From positions 3,348,001 through 3,412,000 of the forward strand of contig CP152408.1 of NCBI GenBank assembly GCA_038961845.1: DNA of 64,000 nucleotides, given 5' to 3'. The notes under the pieces were generated by a model. It made no database searches and was not told the origin of the DNA. It saw nothing but the letters and a program-made list of their open reading frames with translations. Shown one piece after another: positions 1 through 10,639 of the stretch; the stretch's first letter is position 1; each line of letters opens with the position of its first letter. The position numbers and the translations under genes were made by a program. The DNA comes from Xylophilus sp. GW821-FHT01B05. Its GTDB lineage: Bacteria > Pseudomonadota > Gammaproteobacteria > Burkholderiales > Burkholderiaceae_C.

Positions 1-1448
1 CCCAGGCCGGCAGCGTTGTCCGGCTGTTCGACAACAACGCCGACGCGGTCGCCGCGGCCTGCGCAGCCGTTCACGCCCAGTGGGACAAGATGCAGGACAA
101 GGGCCGCATCGATGCGGCGCAATGCGCGGCCTTGAAGGAGCGGCTGCTGTCCGCGGACTCGCTCGAGGCCCTTGCAGACTGTTCACTGATCGTCGAAGCC
201 ATCGTCGAGCGGCTCGACATCAAGCGCGAACTGTTTGCCAAGCTGGAAGGCCTCGTGACGCCCGATACCATCCTGGCCACCAACACCTCGTCGCTGTCAG
301 TCACCGCCATCGCCGCGGGCCTGCAGCACCCCGAGCGCTTTGCCGGACTGCACTTCTTCAACCCAGTGCCGCTCATGAAGGTGGTGGAGGTGATCGCCGG
401 GCTACGCACCGCGCCTGCCGTATGTGATGCCCTGCACGCCTACGTCGGGAAAATGGGTCACACCGCCGTCCGGGCCCAGGATACCCCGGGCTTCATTGTC
501 AACCATGCCGGGCGCGGCTTCGGGACCGAGGCGCTGCGCATCGTGGGCGAGAGCGTGGCGGATTTCGCAACCATCGATCGAATCCTGAAGGACCAGATTG
601 GCTTCAAGCTCGGCCCTTTCGAGTTGATGGACCTTACCGCATTGGACGTCTCGCACCCGGTGATGGAATCCATTTACCACCAGTACTACGAAGAGCCGCG
701 CTACCGCCCCAGCGTCATCACGGCCCAGCGCCTGGCGGGTGGCATGCTCGGCCGCAAGAGCGGCCAGGGCTTCTACGACTATGAAGACGGTGTCGCCATC
801 CAGCCCCCCGAAGCAGCGGCGCCGAAGGTGGAAAAGCTGCCGCCCGTATGGGTCTCCCCGCGCGCGGCGCGGCGCGCTGAATTGCTGCAACTGCTCAAGG
901 ACCTGGGCGCCTCCATCGAAAGCGGTGCATCGCCTTCGCCCCAGGCCTTGACGCTGGTGGCACCACTCGGCTTCGATGTGACGACGGTGGCCGTGGTCGA
1001 GCGTCTGGATCCGGCGCGTACCATCGGCATCGACATGCTGGCCGACGACGCGACCACCCGGCGCCGGGTACTGGCCACCAATCCAGCCACGCGCAGCGAT
1101 ATGCGCGACGCCGCGCATGCCCTGTTCGCCCGCGACGGCAAAGCCGTCAGCGTGATCCGCGACAGCGGCGGCTTCGTCACACAACGCGTGGTGGCCACCA
1201 TCATCAATATCGCGGCTGACATATGCCAACAGGGCGTGTGCTCGCCGCGCGACCTGGACACAGCCGTGACACTGGGCCTGGGTTATCCGCAAGGCCCGCT
1301 GGCACTTGGCGACCGACTGGGCCCGACCAATGTGCTGGAGGTGCTTTTCAACCTGCAGACGGTGTACGGCGACACACGCTACCGCCCCAGCCCCTGGCTG
1401 CGCCGCCGCGGTGCCATCGGCCTGAGCCTGCTGCATACGGAAGATTGA
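1..1448 (+). CDS. 3-hydroxyacyl-CoA dehydrogenase (PaaH type), 5' end outside window
   Basis: Oxidises 3-hydroxyacyl-CoA to 3-oxoacyl-CoA with NAD in beta-oxidation or phenylacetate-type degradation, in the cytoplasm. The frame is open from base 3 and gives 481 residues up to the TGA, so roughly 25 N-terminal residues with the glycine-rich NAD loop are missing. Visible family motifs are NTSSLS (about visible residues 94-99) and GLHFFNPVPLMK (about 115-126), which contains the catalytic His. A first C-terminal 3HCDH domain starts near TPGFIVN and a second, shorter one near SGGFVTQR. Two such domains fit the roughly 505-residue form common in Burkholderiales. The enoyl-CoA hydratase gene follows 28 bp downstream, which supports a shared acyl-CoA pathway. 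The actual substrate cannot be read from the sequence. Confidence 0.93.
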   Translation, partial: QAGSVVRLFDNNADAVAAACAAVHAQWDKMQDKGRIDAAQCAALKERLLSADSLEALADCSLIVEAIVERLDIKRELFAKLEGLVTPDTILATNTSSLSVTAIAAGLQHPERFAGLHFFNPVPLMKVVEVIAGLRTAPAVCDALHAYVGKMGHTAVRAQDTPGFIVNHAGRGFGTEALRIVGESVADFATIDRILKDQIGFKLGPFELMDLTALDVSHPVMESIYHQYYEEPRYRPSVITAQRLAGGMLGRKSGQGFYDYEDGVAIQPPEAAAPKVEKLPPVWVSPRAARRAELLQLLKDLGASIESGASPSPQALTLVAPLGFDVTTVAVVERLDPARTIGIDMLADDATTRRRVLATNPATRSDMRDAAHALFARDGKAVSVIRDSGGFVTQRVVATIINIAADICQQGVCSPRDLDTAVTLGLGYPQGPLALGDRLGPTNVLEVLFNLQTVYGDTRYRPSPWLRRRGAIGLSLLHTED

Positions 1449-1476
1449 CTGCCTCCCACGTATTGAAAGCCTCTGC

Positions 1477-2250
1477 ATGCCCGCTCAACTCATCTGCACT
1501 CGCCATGGCGAAACCATGGTGCTCACGCTGCACAACCCCGACAACCGCAATGCGCTCGGCCCCGAGATCTACGCGGCAGGCATCGAAGCGCTGAATTCAG
1601 CCGGTTCGGAAATTCGCAGCGTGGTCATCGTCGGCGAAGGCAGCACCTTCTGCGCCGGCGGCAACCTGCAACGCCTGAAAGCCAACCGCGAGCAAGCTCC
1701 CGAGGTCCAGGCGCAAAGCATCGAAGGCCTGCATCTCTGGATCGAGGAACTGCGCGCCTTCCCCAGGCCCATCATTGCCGCAGTGGAAGGTGCTGCGGCC
1801 GGAGCCGGCTTCTCGCTGGCCCTGGCCTGCGATTTCATCGTTGCCGCACGCGATGCCTTCTTCGCCATGTCCTACAGCAGCGTGGCCCTGTCACCAGACG
1901 GTGGCGGCAGTTGGCACCTGCCCCGCGTGCTGCCCCGCCCGCTGGTCAACGAACTGATGATGCTCGGCACGCGTATCGAGGCCGAGCGGCTGCACGCTCT
2001 GGGTGTGGTCAATCAGCTGGCAACCCCAGGTGCGGCGCTGGCCGATGCCATGGCGCTGTCCGAGCGGCTCAACCGCCGCGCACCCAATGCACTGGCCAGC
2101 ATCAAGGAGCTGGTCAACAAGGCTCCGCACACCGAACTCTCCGAGCACCTGGCCGCCGAGCGCGATCGCTTCGTGCGCAACCTGCACCACCCCAATGCGG
2201 GCATCGGCATCGATGCGTTTCTGAACAAGACCACGCCGCGTTACGCCTAA
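1477..2250 (+). CDS. enoyl-CoA hydratase/isomerase (crotonase family)
   Basis: A 257-residue crotonase-fold protein that should hydrate or isomerise an unsaturated acyl-CoA. The oxyanion-hole segments are visible as FCAGGNL (residues 58-64) and GAAAGAGFSLALACDF (about 105-120). The acid residue region reads LSPDGGGSW, with Asp where classical hydratases carry the GAGG-type loop. This resembles PaaG-like isomerase/hydratases more than short-chain crotonase, but the reaction is uncertain. It lies 28 bp after the dehydrogenase gene and is probably cotranscribed with it. The ATG start gives the expected family length of about 260 residues. Confidence 0.9.
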   Translation: MPAQLICTRHGETMVLTLHNPDNRNALGPEIYAAGIEALNSAGSEIRSVVIVGEGSTFCAGGNLQRLKANREQAPEVQAQSIEGLHLWIEELRAFPRPIIAAVEGAAAGAGFSLALACDFIVAARDAFFAMSYSSVALSPDGGGSWHLPRVLPRPLVNELMMLGTRIEAERLHALGVVNQLATPGAALADAMALSERLNRRAPNALASIKELVNKAPHTELSEHLAAERDRFVRNLHHPNAGIGIDAFLNKTTPRYA

Positions 2251-2343
2251 GCCTCGACAAGCGCCGCAAGCCCCGACAACTTACAGGAGTGGGTCGCTCC
2301 CGCGACATCGCCACGCCCCCCCAAGTCACGCACACGACAGACC

Positions 2344-3063
2344 ATGGACGAACCGATTCTTACCATCGAAGAACGCGAGGCCATCAATTCAGGCCGCTGG
2401 TTCTCTTCCCTCTCCCCCTCCCTGCGACACGACATCCTTCGATGCGCCTACGTCAAACGCTACAAGGACGGCGACCTGATCGCCGCGCGCGGCGACTCGC
2501 CGGAGGAGTGGATTGCCTGCGCCTACGGCGCGGTACGCGTGAGCTCTACCTCGGTATCGGGCAAGCAGATCACGCTGACCTATGTCGAGCCGGGCATCTG
2601 GTTCGGGGATGTCGCCTTCTTCGATGGCGAGCGCCGCACCCACGACGCCTACGCCCATGGCGACAGCACCACGCTGTGCGTGGCGCGTGCCGACTTCCGC
2701 AAGATACTGGAGCAGCACGTCGAGCTCTACGAGGCACTGCTGCGCCTGCATGCGCGGCGCATACGCCAGCTCTTCGGGCTGGTCGAGGATCTGAACACCC
2801 TGCCCTTGCGCGCGCGGCTGGCCAAGCAGTTGGGCCATCTGGTTCGCAGCTACGGTACGCCAAGCCTCGCCGACGGCAACGAAATTCGCATCAGCCTGCA
2901 GCTCGCCCAGGAAGAGCTGGCCCAGTTGCTGGGCGCGTCGCGCCAGCGCGTGAACCAGGAGCTCAAGCTCATGGAGCGCGAAGACGTGATCCGCATCGAG
3001 CCCGGCGGCTTGGTCGTGCGCAACCGCCACATGCTGCTGCGCATTGGCGAAGGGGACCTCTAA
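2344..3063 (+). CDS. Crp/Fnr family transcriptional regulator
   Basis: A 239-residue regulator with an N-terminal cyclic-nucleotide-binding-type beta barrel (about residues 20-130) and a C-terminal winged helix. The recognition region is LAQEELAQLLGASRQRVNQE near residues 180-200. There are no cysteines arranged as in Fnr, so an oxygen-sensing cluster is not supported. It follows the hydratase gene by about 90 bp and precedes the phosphotransferase-like gene, so it may control this acyl-CoA cluster; that is inference from position. The ligand is unknown. Confidence 0.9.
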   Translation: MDEPILTIEEREAINSGRWFSSLSPSLRHDILRCAYVKRYKDGDLIAARGDSPEEWIACAYGAVRVSSTSVSGKQITLTYVEPGIWFGDVAFFDGERRTHDAYAHGDSTTLCVARADFRKILEQHVELYEALLRLHARRIRQLFGLVEDLNTLPLRARLAKQLGHLVRSYGTPSLADGNEIRISLQLAQEELAQLLGASRQRVNQELKLMEREDVIRIEPGGLVVRNRHMLLRIGEGDL

Positions 3064-3115
3064 GCCCCTTTTCATTTCCACAACACCTGGTGCCACAGGC
3101 ACCTGAAAAGAGACA

Positions 3116-4201
3116 ATGCCCGACTACGACCATTTCGTGGGCACCCGGCCCGTGTCATCCACCCATGCCATCGACACCAACGCATTGGCGGCTTGGCTCT
3201 CGGACCACGTGCAGGGCTTCGCTGGCCCGCTGTCGCTTGAAATGTTCAAGGGTGGGCAATCCAATCCGACCTACAAACTAATCACCCCCACGCGCGCCTA
3301 CGTGCTGCGCGCCAAGCCCGGGCCGGTGGCCAAGCTGCTGCCCTCGGCCCACGCCATCGAGCGTGAATACGCGGTGATGCGGGGCTTGCACGGCACACAG
3401 GTCCCGGTAGCGCAAATGGTCGCGCTGTGCGAGGACGAATCCGTGATTGGCCGCGCCTTCTACGTCATGGAGTTCGTCCAGGGGCGGGTACTGTGGGACC
3501 AGACGCTGCCCGGCATGGAACGCACGGAACGTGCCGCCATCTACGACGAGATGAACCGTGTCATAGCGGCCCTGCACACGGTCGACTACAAGGCACAGGG
3601 GCTGGCCGCCTACGGCAAGCCCGGCAACTATTTCGACCGCCAGATAGGACGCTGGAGCAAGCAGTACATCGCCTCCATCACCGAGCCCATCACGGCCATG
3701 GAAAAGCTGATGGACTGGCTGCCTGCGCACATGCCGGCCAGCGCGCGCGACGAGTCGCGCACCTGCATCGTCCATGGCGACTACCGGCTGGACAACATGA
3801 TGTTCCACCCCACCGAGCCCCGCGTGCTCGCGGTGCTGGACTGGGAGCTCTCCACCCTCGGCCATCCGCTGGCCGACTTCAGCTACCACTGCATGGCCTG
3901 GCATATCCCGCCTGGCTCATTCCGTGGCATTGGTGGCGTCGACCTGCAGGCGCTGGGTATTCCCGCCGAGGCCGACTACATCGCCCGCTACTGCGAGCGC
4001 ACCGGTCTCACCACGCCCGGCGAACTGGCCGCAGACTGGAACTTCTACCTCGCCTACAACCTGTTCCGCATGGCCGCGATCCTGCAAGGCATTGCCAAGC
4101 GTGTGCAGGCCGGCACCGCCTCCAGCGCGCAAGCAGCTGCCTCGGCCGCTGGTGCGCGGCCACTCGCGGAAATGGCCTGGAAGTTCGCGCAGCAGGGCTA
4201 A
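3116..4201 (+). CDS. phosphotransferase family protein (APH/ACAD10-11-like)
   Basis: A 361-residue kinase-fold protein of the aminoglycoside-phosphotransferase superfamily, in the subgroup found beside acyl-CoA metabolism genes. The catalytic loop reads IVHGDYRLDNMMF (about residues 218-230) and the metal-binding motif LDWELSTLGHP follows at about 240-250. Related domains in ACAD10/ACAD11 phosphorylate 4-hydroxyacyl-CoAs, which would suit this neighbourhood. That role is inferred from family and context and is not shown by the sequence. A purine-rich AAAAGAGA stretch sits just before the ATG. Confidence 0.85.
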   Translation: MPDYDHFVGTRPVSSTHAIDTNALAAWLSDHVQGFAGPLSLEMFKGGQSNPTYKLITPTRAYVLRAKPGPVAKLLPSAHAIEREYAVMRGLHGTQVPVAQMVALCEDESVIGRAFYVMEFVQGRVLWDQTLPGMERTERAAIYDEMNRVIAALHTVDYKAQGLAAYGKPGNYFDRQIGRWSKQYIASITEPITAMEKLMDWLPAHMPASARDESRTCIVHGDYRLDNMMFHPTEPRVLAVLDWELSTLGHPLADFSYHCMAWHIPPGSFRGIGGVDLQALGIPAEADYIARYCERTGLTTPGELAADWNFYLAYNLFRMAAILQGIAKRVQAGTASSAQAAASAAGARPLAEMAWKFAQQG

Positions 4202-4291
4202 CACGCGCTGCTGCTGCCCGCCCTGCGCCAGCAAGAACGGTGCGTTTCTTCTAGAGTCGCATCTTCGTTCCGCTGAAAGAAGTTGCGCACC

Positions 4292-4984
4292 ATGATCACC
4301 GTCTACACCTGGCCCACCCCCAACGGCCATAAAATCCACGTCATGCTGGAGGAATGCGGCCTGCCCTATCGGGTCGTGCCGATCAATATCGGCGCAGGCG
4401 ACCAGTTCACGACTGAATTCCTGCGCATCAGCCCCAACAACAAGATTCCCGCCATCGTCGATGACACGGGGCCGGACGGCCAGCCAATCTCGCTGTTTGA
4501 ATCCGGTGCCATCCTTCTCTACCTGGCCGCCAAGACTGGCAAGTTTCTTCCTGAAGGAGACCGCGCCAAATTCGAAGCCATGCAATGGCTGATGTTCCAG
4601 ATGGGCGGCGTTGGCCCCATGCTGGGGCAAGCCCATCACTTCCGGATGTACGCCCCGGAAAAAATCCCTTACGCCGTCGACCGCTACACCAACGAGGCCA
4701 AGCGGCTGTATGGCGTCATGGACAAGCGGCTGAACACAAGCCCGTACATCGCAGGCGACAGCTACACCATCGCCGATATCGCCATCTTTCCCTGGCTGCG
4801 CAGTGCGGCCAATCAGGGGGTGGACTGGGCCGACTACCCAGCGCTGAAGCGCTGGTTCGACGCCATCGACGCGCGCCCTGCGGTACAGCGTGGCGTCCAG
4901 GTTCTGGCCGAGCGGCGCAGCACCACGCGTACGCCACAAGAGCGCGACATCCTGTTCGGCGCGCAGCAGTACCAACGACGCTAG
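4292..4984 (+). CDS. glutathione S-transferase family protein (YfcG/nu-class-like)
   Basis: A 230-residue cytoplasmic GST. The N-terminal thioredoxin fold starts at MITVYTWPTPNGHKI. The Asn/Pro-rich loop and the absence of a catalytic Cys near residue 10 resemble the disulfide-reductase YfcG/Ure2-like group. The helical C-terminal domain ends near residue 215. The ATG at 4292 is preferred over an in-frame TTG 9 bp upstream because the purine run GAAAGAAG lies about 9 bp before the ATG. It may detoxify electrophiles from the preceding acyl-CoA cluster, but the substrate is unknown. Confidence 0.85.
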   Translation: MITVYTWPTPNGHKIHVMLEECGLPYRVVPINIGAGDQFTTEFLRISPNNKIPAIVDDTGPDGQPISLFESGAILLYLAAKTGKFLPEGDRAKFEAMQWLMFQMGGVGPMLGQAHHFRMYAPEKIPYAVDRYTNEAKRLYGVMDKRLNTSPYIAGDSYTIADIAIFPWLRSAANQGVDWADYPALKRWFDAIDARPAVQRGVQVLAERRSTTRTPQERDILFGAQQYQRR

Positions 4985-5135
4985 CCGTAGCCGGGCGCAA
5001 ACAGCGAAGGTGGGAGCTGTCTGACATCCGCTGTCATCCTTCATCCATTTCACGGCATATCCCGCCGCAAACACCAAAAAGGCAGGGCGAAGCCTCGATA
5101 CTGGCATGCACAACAACTCGACAGAGGACATGCCC

Positions 5136-5489
5136 ATGACCACAACGACATCCGCCTTCCGCACCCTGGCCGCCGTGCTGGCAATCAGCGCCGCGGCCTA
5201 TGGCATTACCGCCCATGCGCAGCCAGCCGCAGCCCCGGCAGCAAGCAGCGCGGCGGAAGCACCAGCGCCCAAGACGGGCGTGGTGGAAGGCGCCAAGGAA
5301 ATGGGGCACAAGGCTGCCACGGCAACCAAGCGCGGCGCCAAGAAGGTCGGCCATGCCACCTCGAACGCCGCCAAGCGCTCGGCAACGGCGGTTCGCCATA
5401 CCGGTGAACGCATTGGCAGCAAGCTGCCGCCGGCACCGCGCGATGAAGGCCTGAACAGCCAAGGTCAGCCGCGCACCCCGACCAACTAA
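5136..5489 (+). CDS. secreted Ala/Lys-rich small protein
   Basis: No family is recognised with certainty. The product has about 117 residues with a clear signal peptide (hydrophobic LAAVLAISAAAYGI, cleavage near AHA-QP). A low-complexity Ala/Pro linker follows, and then a basic, Lys/Ala-rich helical segment with repeated AAKR/ATKRGAKK patterns resembling histone-H1-like tails. The ATG at 5136 sits 7 bp after AGAGGA; another in-frame ATG lies at 5130. A strong terminator follows the gene. It is probably periplasmic, of unknown function. Confidence 0.65.
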   Translation: MTTTTSAFRTLAAVLAISAAAYGITAHAQPAAAPAASSAAEAPAPKTGVVEGAKEMGHKAATATKRGAKKVGHATSNAAKRSATAVRHTGERIGSKLPPAPRDEGLNSQGQPRTPTN

Positions 5490-5508
5490 ATGCCGTCCAT
5501 CACCTAGA

Positions 5509-5532
5509 GGGCCCCGCACCCGGGGCCCTTTT
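5509..5532 (+). terminator. rho-independent terminator
   Basis: A perfect 8-bp GC stem (GGGCCCCG/CGGGGCCC) with a four-base loop is followed by TTTT. It lies 20 bp after the stop codon of the Ala/Lys-rich secreted protein gene and separates it from the membrane-protein gene at 5600. Confidence 0.85.
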
Positions 5533-5599
5533 GCATTTTGAGTCGGTCCATCTGCTGCGACGCACCCTGCCACCGCAGCTACCCATCAAAGGAGAAACC

Positions 5600-5854
5600 A
5601 TGGCACCCATCGAGAATTCGAACCCGTCTGAAAGTATCGACCCGGAAGGCGTAGTCGGTCGCGCTGCGGCCAGCGCCCATGAAACCGTGGACCGCGCAGC
5701 CGAGAAAGCGCAGGAGAGTTGCGACCGCCTGGGCCAGTTCTGCTCGGATATTGCAGAACTGCCGCGCGACACCATCCGCACCCATCCCGTCGCAGCCGTG
5801 GTACTGGCGCTCTCGGTTGGCTACATCCTGGGCCGGCTGGGCGGCAATCGCTGA
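5600..5854 (+). CDS. DUF883/ElaB-like small membrane-anchored protein
   Basis: An 84-residue protein. Residues 1-60 form an amphipathic Ala/Glu-rich helix containing HETVDRAAEKAQ, and residues about 62-80 are a single membrane span ending in GYILGRLGGNR. This layout matches the DUF883/ElaB/YqjD group, whose E. coli members are inner-membrane, ribosome-associated, stationary-phase proteins. The ATG at 5600 is chosen because AAAGGAG lies 6 bp upstream; longer in-frame starts lack a binding site. The function here is unproven. Confidence 0.75.
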   Translation: MAPIENSNPSESIDPEGVVGRAAASAHETVDRAAEKAQESCDRLGQFCSDIAELPRDTIRTHPVAAVVLALSVGYILGRLGGNR

Positions 5855-5872
5855 GTCGGCGCTAGCCTTAAC

Positions 5873-6040
5873 TTAATCGCCCGCAGGCTCGGGCTGAACC
5901 ACCCGCTCACATTCCTCATCGAACGGAATGCCCGCCGGCTCCAGCAAGCCTTCCCCCACGCGAGGGAGTTCGGGCTGGTCCTCTTCAGGCAGCAAGGATG
6001 GGCTGTCTTCCACCGGGGGGAATTCGGGATTGGTGGTCAT
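5873..6040 (-). CDS. small acidic Pro/Glu-rich protein
   Basis: A 55-residue acidic protein (MTTNPEFPPVEDS...VVQPEPAGD) with no recognised domain. Its ATG is preceded by CCAGGAG at a good distance, which is the main evidence that it is translated. It lies on the strand opposite to the tRNA-Arg gene and has no neighbour on its own strand within 200 bp. Composition suggests a disordered peptide. It could still be a chance frame in GC-rich DNA. Confidence 0.5.
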   Translation of the reverse strand: MTTNPEFPPVEDSPSLLPEEDQPELPRVGEGLLEPAGIPFDEECERVVQPEPAGD

Positions 6041-6151
6041 GGGAAAACTCCTGGAAGAAAGAGCGCGTCGCCAACGCACTGCGTGTATGCATCGCAGTCG
6101 CCGTTATGATCGGGCGCCTTGGCTTCATGCCACATGGATCCATGTCCATGA

Positions 6152-6228
6152 CTGCCCGTAGCTCAGTTGGATAGAGCATCGGCCTTCTAAGCCGAATGTC
6201 ACAGGTTCGATTCCTGTCGGGCAGGCCA
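6152..6228 (+). tRNA. tRNA-Arg (anticodon TCT)
   Basis: A 77-nt cloverleaf: acceptor CTGCCCG pairs with CGGGCAG, the D arm is GCTCAGTTGGATAGAGC, the anticodon loop CTTCTAA holds TCT at 6186-6188, the T arm is ACAGGTTCGATTCCTGT, and the 3' end GCCA is encoded. Confidence 0.96.
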
Positions 6229-6265
6229 GATATTCCAGTTCTGCCGTAATAACGCCAAACTCCTT

Positions 6266-6439
6266 CTATGAAGGCTCGGGCTCAGGTGGTTCATCGCCCG
6301 GATGCCGCGTCGGCGGCAGCACGGGCTCCGGCGCAGGCTCGGTGGGATGCTCGTGCGGCGGTCGGGATTCCAAGCGGCCCAGACCTCGCACCAACCACGA
6401 GACATTCTGTCCCAGTTCTGCGGCGTCGAACATCCCCAT
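6266..6439 (-). CDS. small hypothetical protein
   Basis: A 57-residue product (MGMFDAAELGQNVSW...) with a short hydrophobic/amphipathic start followed by a Pro/Glu-rich tail with EPAPEPV and EPPEPEPS. The ATG has an AGGAG site 6 bp upstream, which supports translation. No family is recognised. With the 55-residue protein at 5873 it flanks the tRNA-Arg gene; both have similar proline/glutamate-rich tails but no convincing homology. Confidence 0.5.
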   Translation of the reverse strand: MGMFDAAELGQNVSWLVRGLGRLESRPPHEHPTEPAPEPVLPPTRHPGDEPPEPEPS

Positions 6440-6514
6440 AAAAATCTCCTGAAGATCACGGCATGGAAAACCCATGCTGGACCCAGAACGGGTGTCGCGC
6501 TGTAGGCCGCCGGC

Positions 6515-6967
6515 TCAAGCCTCTGCGCTGGCCAGCCAGTTGCGGCACCAGGCGACGGCGGCCTGCTCGGGCTCTGGCTCTTCCATGGCATCAAGGCGCA
6601 GCAGCTCACCCACGCGGTGCGCCCCCAGGTCGCTGAGCCGCTCGTCGAAACGCAAGCCGCCGCCACAGAAGCTCTCGCCATGGCTGCTATCGCCCAAGGC
6701 GATCACGCCGTAGCGCAGATGCCCCAGATAGCGTGGGTCGCTGGCCAGCGACTCGTACAGGCCCAGCGCGTTGTCCGGCACGTCTCCCGATCCGTAGGTG
6801 GAGCAGCACAGCAGAGTAAGAGGCACGGGCGCGTCGAAGACCGCAATGTCCAGGCCGTCCATGGGCAACACGGTGATAGAGGCCAAATCGTCACAAGCCA
6901 AGGCTATGGCGTCAGCCACGCGTTGGGCCGTGCCGGAGACGGTGCCGACCAGAATGCGAAGGTACAT
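6515..6967 (-). CDS. flavodoxin (MioC-like)
   Basis: A 150-residue flavodoxin-fold electron carrier. The FMN phosphate loop is GTVSGTAQRVA near residues 8-18, the STYGSGDVPDN segment (about 56-66) contacts the isoalloxazine ring, and ALGDSSHGESFCG (about 90-102) is the third FMN loop. MioC-type flavodoxins support biotin synthase and some radical reactions; the partner here is unknown. It is a single gene between tRNA-Arg and tRNA-Pro, on the opposite strand. Confidence 0.9.
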   Translation of the reverse strand: MYLRILVGTVSGTAQRVADAIALACDDLASITVLPMDGLDIAVFDAPVPLTLLCCSTYGSGDVPDNALGLYESLASDPRYLGHLRYGVIALGDSSHGESFCGGGLRFDERLSDLGAHRVGELLRLDAMEEPEPEQAAVAWCRNWLASAEA

Positions 6968-7075
6968 GGAGAGAGCGTATCCAATAGAGAAAAAGACAGC
7001 GATTGCACCCCGGCCAAACGATTTAGCAGGGGCCCCACGAAAGGGGCGGCAACATCAGCATATAATGCTAGCTGT

Positions 7076-7152
7076 CGGAGCGTAGCGCAGCCTGGTAGCG
7101 CATCTGCTTTGGGAGCAGAGGGTCGCGAGTTCGAATCCCGCCGCTCCGACCA
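7076..7152 (+). tRNA. tRNA-Pro (anticodon TGG)
   Basis: A 77-nt cloverleaf with acceptor CGGAGCG/CGCTCCG, anticodon stem TCTGC/GCAGA around loop TTTGGGA (anticodon TGG), T loop TTCGAAT and encoded ACCA end. The T stem has one A-C mismatch. A TATAATG-type -10 sequence lies about 15 bp upstream (7061-7066). Confidence 0.96.
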
Positions 7153-7163
7153 AAATAGTGAAC

Positions 7164-7197
7164 GCCGGCAAAGACTTAAGGTCTTTGCCGGCTTTTT
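7164..7197 (+). terminator. rho-independent terminator of tRNA-Pro
   Basis: A perfect 12-bp stem (GCCGGCAAAGAC/GTCTTTGCCGGC) around loop TTAAG is followed by TTTTTC. It starts 12 bp after the tRNA CCA end. Confidence 0.92.
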
Positions 7198-7238
7198 CTT
7201 TGGGCGATCGGCTTTTGACAAGCCGTCGCCCTGGCCGC

Positions 7239-7724
7239 TCAAAGCAGCGACTGTCCCTGCTGCAGCACGTAGTCGCAAGCCTTTTCCTTGACCTTGGACT
7301 GCAGCTTGCCCATGTCAAAAGAGCTGCCGTTGCTGCCCTTGAGCATGCCGGTCACGCCGCTTTGGTAGCCGGAATCCTGCTCTGCCTGCTGGCCGCCCAG
7401 GCCGACCTTGCCCAGCAGTTTGTCTTTGACCCCTTGGGCGCCGCCCTGCAGATAGTTGTTCTTGACGCAGTACTCGATGACGCCTGCGGCATTGCTGGCG
7501 GTATTGCCACCGATGGCCGGCATGCCCAGTGCGGCCATGCCAGCAGCACTGCCGCCACTGCCACCCAGACCCGACGGCAGGCCAAGGCCACCGCCGGAAT
7601 TCCCACTGCTACTGCCGCCGCCCCCGACCTTGTCCTTCAGGTTGCCGAGCAGGTCGGCATGCGCGGGCACTGCGCCAATGGCCGCGCACAGGGCGGCGGC
7701 AAAAAGGGTGTTACGGAAAGTCAT
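7239..7724 (-). CDS. DUF2501 family secreted protein (YjjA-like)
   Basis: A 161-residue exported protein. The signal peptide (LFAAALCAAIGAVPAHA) is followed by DLLGNLKDKV, a Gly/Ser-rich low-complexity linker (about residues 34-75), and a conserved C-terminal helical part starting near NTASNAAGVIEYCVKNNYL with two cysteines (Y-C-V-K and A-C-D-Y) that could form a disulfide. This matches DUF2501/YjjA, a periplasmic family without a proven function. The gene is monocistronic and convergent with tRNA-Pro. Confidence 0.85.
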   Translation of the reverse strand: MTFRNTLFAAALCAAIGAVPAHADLLGNLKDKVGGGGSSSGNSGGGLGLPSGLGGSGGSAAGMAALGMPAIGGNTASNAAGVIEYCVKNNYLQGGAQGVKDKLLGKVGLGGQQAEQDSGYQSGVTGMLKGSNGSSFDMGKLQSKVKEKACDYVLQQGQSLL

Positions 7725-7795
7725 GGGCAGCCTCCTGAAGATAAATCCGTGAGCCTAACGAAAACCTTGCGCACTGCGGTTTCCAAACGCATCCA

Positions 7796-9891
<2,096 letters not shown>

Positions 9892-9899
9892 TGCGGCAG

Positions 9900-9964
9900 A
9901 ATTTTGAAGAAAAGTGGCTTTATCCCAATACCTGCCTGGGCTATAAGCTATCAAATTTGAAGTA
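9900..9964 (-). repeat. dispersed repeat I, copy A
   Basis: A degenerate copy of the family repeat (CTGGGCTATAAGCTATCAAA... read on the + strand), between pobA and the ABC-transporter genes. It shares the GCTATAAGC/TGATAGC and CCTGGGC elements with the copy at 21724 in inverse orientation. Confidence 0.7.
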
Positions 9965-10015
9965 ACCCCCTCCGCGCAGCAGGCGGCACAATCAGCAGCC
10001 ACCACTGCCGCACCC

Positions 10016-10639
10016 ATGCCGCACCACACCCCGCCCGCCACCGGCACGCTGCATGCGCGGCAGCTGCGGGGCCGGCTGCCAGGCTCTTTCGACCTGGACT
10101 TGCACCCCGGCAAATGCACCGTGCTGACCGGCCCCTCGGGCAGCGGCAAGAGCCTGCTGCTGCGCATGCTGGCCGATTTGGACCCCAACACTGGCGATGT
10201 GCGCATTGGCAACCAAACGCGCGACAGCATGCCGGCTGCAGTCTGGCGCCGGCAGGTCGGCTATGTGCCGGCCGACGCTGGCTGGTGGGCCGATATGGTG
10301 GGCGCGCATTTCGACCCGCCCTCTGCCGCGCGCGAATTGCTGCCCACCGTGGGCCTGCGGCCCGAACTGCTGGACGCGCCGGTAGCCCAGCTCTCGACCG
10401 GCGAGCGCCAGCGCATGGCGCTGCTGCGCGCCATCACGCGGCAGCCGCGCTTTCTGCTGTTGGACGAGCCCACCTCGGCACTGGACGCCGACAGCGTGGC
10501 GCTGGTCGAGGCCTTGCTGCAGCGCCTTAGATCCGAGGGCATGGGCCTGCTGGTGGTATCGCACGACCCGGCCCAGGCGCAGCGGCTGGCGGATCGGCAC
10601 CTGAAGCTCACGCCCACGGGACTGGAGGCCGCCACATGA
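10016..10639 (+). CDS. fetA: ABC transporter ATP-binding protein (FetA-like)
   Basis: A 207-residue ATPase with Walker A GPSGSGKS (residues 39-46), signature LSTGERQRMAL (about 126-136), Walker B FLLLDEP (about 145-151) and a switch His in VVSHD. Its stop overlaps the start of the FetB-like permease gene by 4 bp, so the two form one transporter. E. coli FetAB is linked to iron export and peroxide resistance. That role is inferred from the pairing with the FetB family. Confidence 0.88.
   Translation: MPHHTPPATGTLHARQLRGRLPGSFDLDLHPGKCTVLTGPSGSGKSLLLRMLADLDPNTGDVRIGNQTRDSMPAAVWRRQVGYVPADAGWWADMVGAHFDPPSAARELLPTVGLRPELLDAPVAQLSTGERQRMALLRAITRQPRFLLLDEPTSALDADSVALVEALLQRLRSEGMGLLVVSHDPAQAQRLADRHLKLTPTGLEAAT

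Noticed and set aside
402..1478. Long minus-strand open frame opposite the 3-hydroxyacyl-CoA dehydrogenase
   Set aside because: GC-rich DNA keeps the antisense frame open; the product is low-complexity Arg/Gly/His-rich with no motif, and the plus strand is a clear enzyme.
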